Positions 60,840 to 64,000 of a stretch of DNA of 64,000 nucleotides are shown here, piece by piece; position 1 is the first letter of the stretch; every line of letters starts with the position of its first letter. Under the pieces are notes generated by a model, which made no database searches, had not been told where the DNA came from, and was given only the letters and a program-made list of their open reading frames with translations. Source of the stretch: Virgibacillus_N oceani_A (lineage in GTDB: Bacteria > Bacillota > Bacilli > Bacillales > Amphibacillaceae); assembly GCA_041521345.1 (NCBI GenBank), contig JBGOHB010000013.1; one strand, given 5' to 3'. Position numbers and translations under genes: made by a program.

Positions 60840-63551
60840 TTATGCTTCCATTTTATTACGTAATACCATTTGCAAAATGCCGCCATGGCGATAGTAATCT
60901 ACTTCTACGTCACTATCAAAACGCGTGACAGCACTAAACTCAGTTTTCTTACCATTTTCGTCTATGGCAGTCACTTTTACTAAATCATGCGGTTTAACAG
61001 ATTCGTCTACTTCCACACTAAAGCTTTCCTTCCCTGTTAACCCGAGTTTTTCTGCACTTTGACCTTCTTCAAATTGTAATGGTAGTACGCCCATCATGAC
61101 CAGGTTGGAACGATGGATACGTTCAAAGCTTTCTGCGATAACTGTTTTAATTCCCAGGAGGTTTGTTCCCTTTGCTGCCCAGTCACGAGAAGAGCCCATT
61201 CCGTAATCCTTACCACCCATAACAATTAATCCGGTTCCATCCTGCTGATATTTCATAGCCGCATCATAAATTGGCATAACCTCTTCTGTTGGCCAGTATG
61301 TTGTGTACCCACCTTCTGTGCCAGGAGCCAATTTGTTGCGAATGCGGATATTGGCAAATGTTCCGCGCATCATAATTTCATGGTTACCACGGCGTGAACC
61401 GTAGGAGTTGAAGTTTCTTGGTGAAACTCCTTTCTCTTGCAGATGCTGACCTGCAGGCATATCTTTTGCAATAGCTCCAGCTGGAGAAATGTGGTCGGTT
61501 GTTACAGAATCTCCAAACAACCCAATAGCCCGTAAATTATTTAACGGCTCCACTTCTCCTGCTTCTTTAGACAATCCTTCAAAGAATGGCGGATTTTGAA
61601 TATAAGTTGATTCACTATCCCATTCAAATAAAGGCTCATCCGTAGTATCGATTTCATTCCAGCGCTCGTTGGAAGTAAATACACCATCATATTCTTTACG
61701 GAAGATTTCCGGATTTACCACTTTGTCTACTTCTGCTTTTATTTCGTCCATTCTCGGCCAGATATCATTCATATAGACAGTGTTTCCATCTTTATCTGTA
61801 CCAATTGGCTCTTTTGTCAGGTCAATATCCACCGTTCCTGCTAATGCATAAGCTACAACCAATGGCGGTGAAGCCAAATAGTTTGCTTTCACAAGCGGAT
61901 GAATGCGGCCTTCAAAGTTACGGTTACCGGAAAGCACCGAGGATACAAGCAGATCATTTTCAACTACCGACTGCTCAATTTCTTCACGCAATGGACCAGA
62001 GTTTCCGATACAAGTTGTACAGCCGTACCCAACCAGATTAAAGCCTAATTGATCCAGATACGATTGCAGTCCTGCGTCTTCAAGATAGCGAGTAACCACC
62101 TTCGACCCGGGCGCCAGAGACGTTTTTACGTAGTCCGGTACACTTAACCCTTTTTCAATAGCATTTCTCGCCAGCAAACCTGCACCCAGCATTACATATG
62201 GATTGGAAGTGTTGGTACAGGAAGTAATGGCAGCAATGGCCAATGAACCTGTTTTCATCTCTGAAGTATTGCCATCCGGATGATTGATTGTAACTTTCTT
62301 ATCAAATTCTTTTTTATCAAATCCGAATCCCTGATTTCCCTCTGGAGCTGTAACCGCCTTATTAAATTCTTCTTTCATATTTGATAAAGAAATTAGGTCT
62401 TGAGGACGTTTTGGTCCTGAAAGATTTGGTTCCAGTTCAGAAAGATTTATTTCTATCACTTCGGTATACTCAGGATCCTGCTGATCAGGAGAGTACCAGA
62501 GATCATTTTTCTTACAATATTCTTCTACGAGTTTAATTTGTTCCTCACTTCGCCCAGTCAAATGCAAATACGCCAATGACTCGTCATCAACCGGGAAGAA
62601 ACCGCATGTTGCCCCGTATTCAGGTGCCATATTTGAAATAGTTGCGCGGTCTGCAAGCGGCAAATCTTTAAGACCAGGTCCGAAATACTCTACAAATTTA
62701 CCAACTACATTTTTTTCACGTAATACTTGGGTAACTTTTAATGCCAAGTCTGTAGCTGTTGTACCGTTCGGGAAGCTTCCTGTAAATTTAACGCCAATAA
62801 CTTCCGGTGCCGGCATAAAGGATGGCTGTCCAAGCATGCTTGCTTCTGCTTCAATACCGCCAACACCCCAGCCAAGCACACCAAGACCATTAATCATCGT
62901 TGTATGGGAGTCTGTACCAACCAATGTATCAGGAAATGCATCATATTCCCCGTTCTCATTATCAAGTCCGTGAATAACATTCGCAATATACTCCAGGTTT
63001 ACCTGATGCACAATCCCTGTAGCCGGTGGTACCGCACGGTAATTGTCAAAAGCTTTCTGAGCCCAGTTTAGAAATTCATAGCGCTCGGCATTCCGCTCGA
63101 ATTCCAGATCCATATTTGCTTTCAGTGAATTAGTTGTTCCATATTGATCAACCTGTACAGAGTGGTCAATAACAAGGTCAACCGGAACTTCAGGGTTAAT
63201 TTTGTCCGGTTCTCCCCCCATATCAACCATTGCTTTTCTTAACGATGCCAAGTCAACTACTGCAGGCACACCTGTAAAGTCCTGTAAAATTACACGGGAC
63301 GGCTTAAAAGGCACATCTGCTTTTTTCCCATCCGGTGTTCCCCATTTTGCCAGCGCTTTAACATGTTCATCCTTAATTTGATGCCCGTCATGCTGACGCA
63401 ACAAGGATTCCATTAACACCCGAATTGAAAACGGGAGCCGGGATACTTTCCCTAAATTGTTTTCTTCCAGTGCTTTTAATTCATAATAGTTATAAGTTTT
63501 TCCATTTAGCTCAAATTGCTTCTTTGCATTAAATGAATTAGTGTTCCCCAT
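60840..63551 (-). CDS. acnA: Aconitate hydratase
   Basis: TCA cycle aconitase (903 aa) with a 4Fe-4S cluster, also an RNA-binding regulator in Bacillus. Cluster Cys are in ITSCTNTSN and YGCTTCIGNSGPL; GTDSHTTMINGLGVLGWGVGG and the C-terminal swivel domain (GSSRDWAAKGT) are intact. AAAGGAG is 8 bases before ATG 63551, so the longer frame to 63569 was rejected. In B. subtilis it is citB. Confidence 0.97.
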   Translation of the reverse strand: MGNTNSFNAKKQFELNGKTYNYYELKALEENNLGKVSRLPFSIRVLMESLLRQHDGHQIKDEHVKALAKWGTPDGKKADVPFKPSRVILQDFTGVPAVVDLASLRKAMVDMGGEPDKINPEVPVDLVIDHSVQVDQYGTTNSLKANMDLEFERNAERYEFLNWAQKAFDNYRAVPPATGIVHQVNLEYIANVIHGLDNENGEYDAFPDTLVGTDSHTTMINGLGVLGWGVGGIEAEASMLGQPSFMPAPEVIGVKFTGSFPNGTTATDLALKVTQVLREKNVVGKFVEYFGPGLKDLPLADRATISNMAPEYGATCGFFPVDDESLAYLHLTGRSEEQIKLVEEYCKKNDLWYSPDQQDPEYTEVIEINLSELEPNLSGPKRPQDLISLSNMKEEFNKAVTAPEGNQGFGFDKKEFDKKVTINHPDGNTSEMKTGSLAIAAITSCTNTSNPYVMLGAGLLARNAIEKGLSVPDYVKTSLAPGSKVVTRYLEDAGLQSYLDQLGFNLVGYGCTTCIGNSGPLREEIEQSVVENDLLVSSVLSGNRNFEGRIHPLVKANYLASPPLVVAYALAGTVDIDLTKEPIGTDKDGNTVYMNDIWPRMDEIKAEVDKVVNPEIFRKEYDGVFTSNERWNEIDTTDEPLFEWDSESTYIQNPPFFEGLSKEAGEVEPLNNLRAIGLFGDSVTTDHISPAGAIAKDMPAGQHLQEKGVSPRNFNSYGSRRGNHEIMMRGTFANIRIRNKLAPGTEGGYTTYWPTEEVMPIYDAAMKYQQDGTGLIVMGGKDYGMGSSRDWAAKGTNLLGIKTVIAESFERIHRSNLVMMGVLPLQFEEGQSAEKLGLTGKESFSVEVDESVKPHDLVKVTAIDENGKKTEFSAVTRFDSDVEVDYYRHGGILQMVLRNKMEA

Positions 63552-63722
63552 GTTGTTGTCTCCTTTCAATTAATTCTCCTCTTATGTGTCAAAAAAGGGC
63601 AACATAGTGGCATTACAGAACAAAAAACTGCTCTGCACAAAAAACATCCGGCATATCTATTATTCTATCCGGCAATAACCACTAACGCACTAAAAAAGCA
63701 CGTTACTATGCTCACCATATAT

Positions 63723-63751
63723 ATTCTATCTGATATCAGCACATAAAACAA
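63723..63751 (-). promoter_or_regulatory. Candidate aconitase promoter
   Basis: Minus strand: TTGTTT (63751-63746), 17 bases, TAGAAT (63728-63723). It would give a leader of about 165 bases. Confidence 0.55.
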
Positions 63752-63795
63752 TCGTTTCAGACTATTTGGCGTATCGTAAAAAGTTATGCGATGCA

Positions 63796-63810
63796 ATAAG
63801 TTTTCCTTAT
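63796..63810. promoter_or_regulatory. Candidate CcpC site
   Basis: ATAAGTTTTCCTTAT is ATAA-N7-TTAT, the dyad recognised by the citrate-responsive repressor CcpC at citB. Its centre is about 87 bases upstream of the predicted start. Confidence 0.5.
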
Positions 63811-63856
63811 ACAGATGCTAATAATAATAAAAAGATACTTATAATGTGAAACTTCA

Positions 63857-63891
63857 TTCAGTGGGGGTTTTCTTTTTCATCCCCCACTGAA
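63857..63891. repeat. Perfect 11-bp inverted repeat near the right edge
   Basis: TTCAGTGGGGG / CCCCCACTGAA with a 13-base T-rich loop. No T-run follows on either strand. Its role is unknown. Confidence 0.7.
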
Positions 63892-64000
63892 ACAACCATG
63901 GCTATGCTACGCATCGCCACCAACTACCATGAAAATGAATTTCTAAACGAAATAGAAGTATTCATTTAGAAAAATATGGAGATATAGTTAATAACAATAC

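Noticed and set aside
63899..63970. 23-codon ORF (MAMLRIATNYHE...) near the right end
   Set aside because: No ribosome binding site and no family; too short to support.
1..64000. CRISPR arrays, tRNA or rRNA genes, prophage, intact transposase
   Set aside because: None seen. The only direct repeat is the single 32-bp duplication, and no transposase or integrase motif was found.

Overview
This window is a stretch of low-GC Bacillaceae (Firmicutes) chromosome. Gene content and order match blocks known from Bacillus subtilis: asnS-dnaD-nth, ponA-recU, yppC-sspM-yppE, gpsB-rnpB-ypsC, ypcP-dynA, and parC-parE-yneT ... plsY-yneR-yneQ-yneP-tlp-citB. Spore-specific small proteins (SspM, Tlp) show an endospore former. 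The acidic tail of PBP1, many Asp/Glu-rich proteins and an osmoprotectant-type ABC transporter fit a moderately halophilic genus such as Virgibacillus, Oceanobacillus or Lentibacillus. The genus is an inference.

Layout. 1-9.9 kb: replication, repair and cell-wall genes, with a bidirectional terminator between nth and ponA, a 34-codon spore gene sspM, cdd, gpsB, the type B RNase P RNA (rnpB) and a THUMP methyltransferase. 9.95-10.09 kb: a compact repeat element with perfect inverted ends. 10.3-15.1 kb: a type III polyketide synthase with its membrane methyltransferase, a ba3-type cytochrome oxidase operon with a 49-residue third subunit, and a second, motif-damaged methyltransferase. 15.1-25.3 kb: housekeeping genes: cold-shock protein with a long leader, fhs, a cell-wall peptidase, thyA-dfrA-mobA, two tatA genes plus tatC, yozE, a YqfQ-like protein and an MsrA-MsrB fusion.

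25.4-31.9 kb is the accessory part. A divergent blaI-blaR1 / bla locus, with operator dyads in the shared promoter region, lies between the two broken ends of a LysM-M14 peptidase gene. Around it are an HNH-endonuclease relic, a group II intron domain V relic and unassigned fragments. Then come an intact ferredoxin, a decayed 5' end of narG, a hemerythrin-like fragment with a homopolymer frameshift, and a 32-bp tandem duplication in front of a FAD/Rieske oxidoreductase.

34-64 kb: ypcP-dynA, a flavin reductase, an acetyl/propionyl-CoA-type ligase with a perfect cre site, a leucine/acyl-CoA degradation operon under a TetR regulator (no HMG-CoA lyase gene), topoisomerase IV, an ABC transporter with a fused permease and binding protein, plsY, folE2, yidD, the yne genes, an FbpB-like small ORF that seems to use an ATT start, a thioredoxin-like protein and aconitase with a candidate CcpC site.

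Functionally the window links folate/one-carbon metabolism (fhs, thyA, dfrA, folE2), cell envelope (ponA, plsY, NlpC/P60), energy metabolism (ba3 oxidase, aconitase, acyl-CoA breakdown) and an acquired inducible beta-lactamase. I see no tRNA, CRISPR array, intact transposase or prophage.
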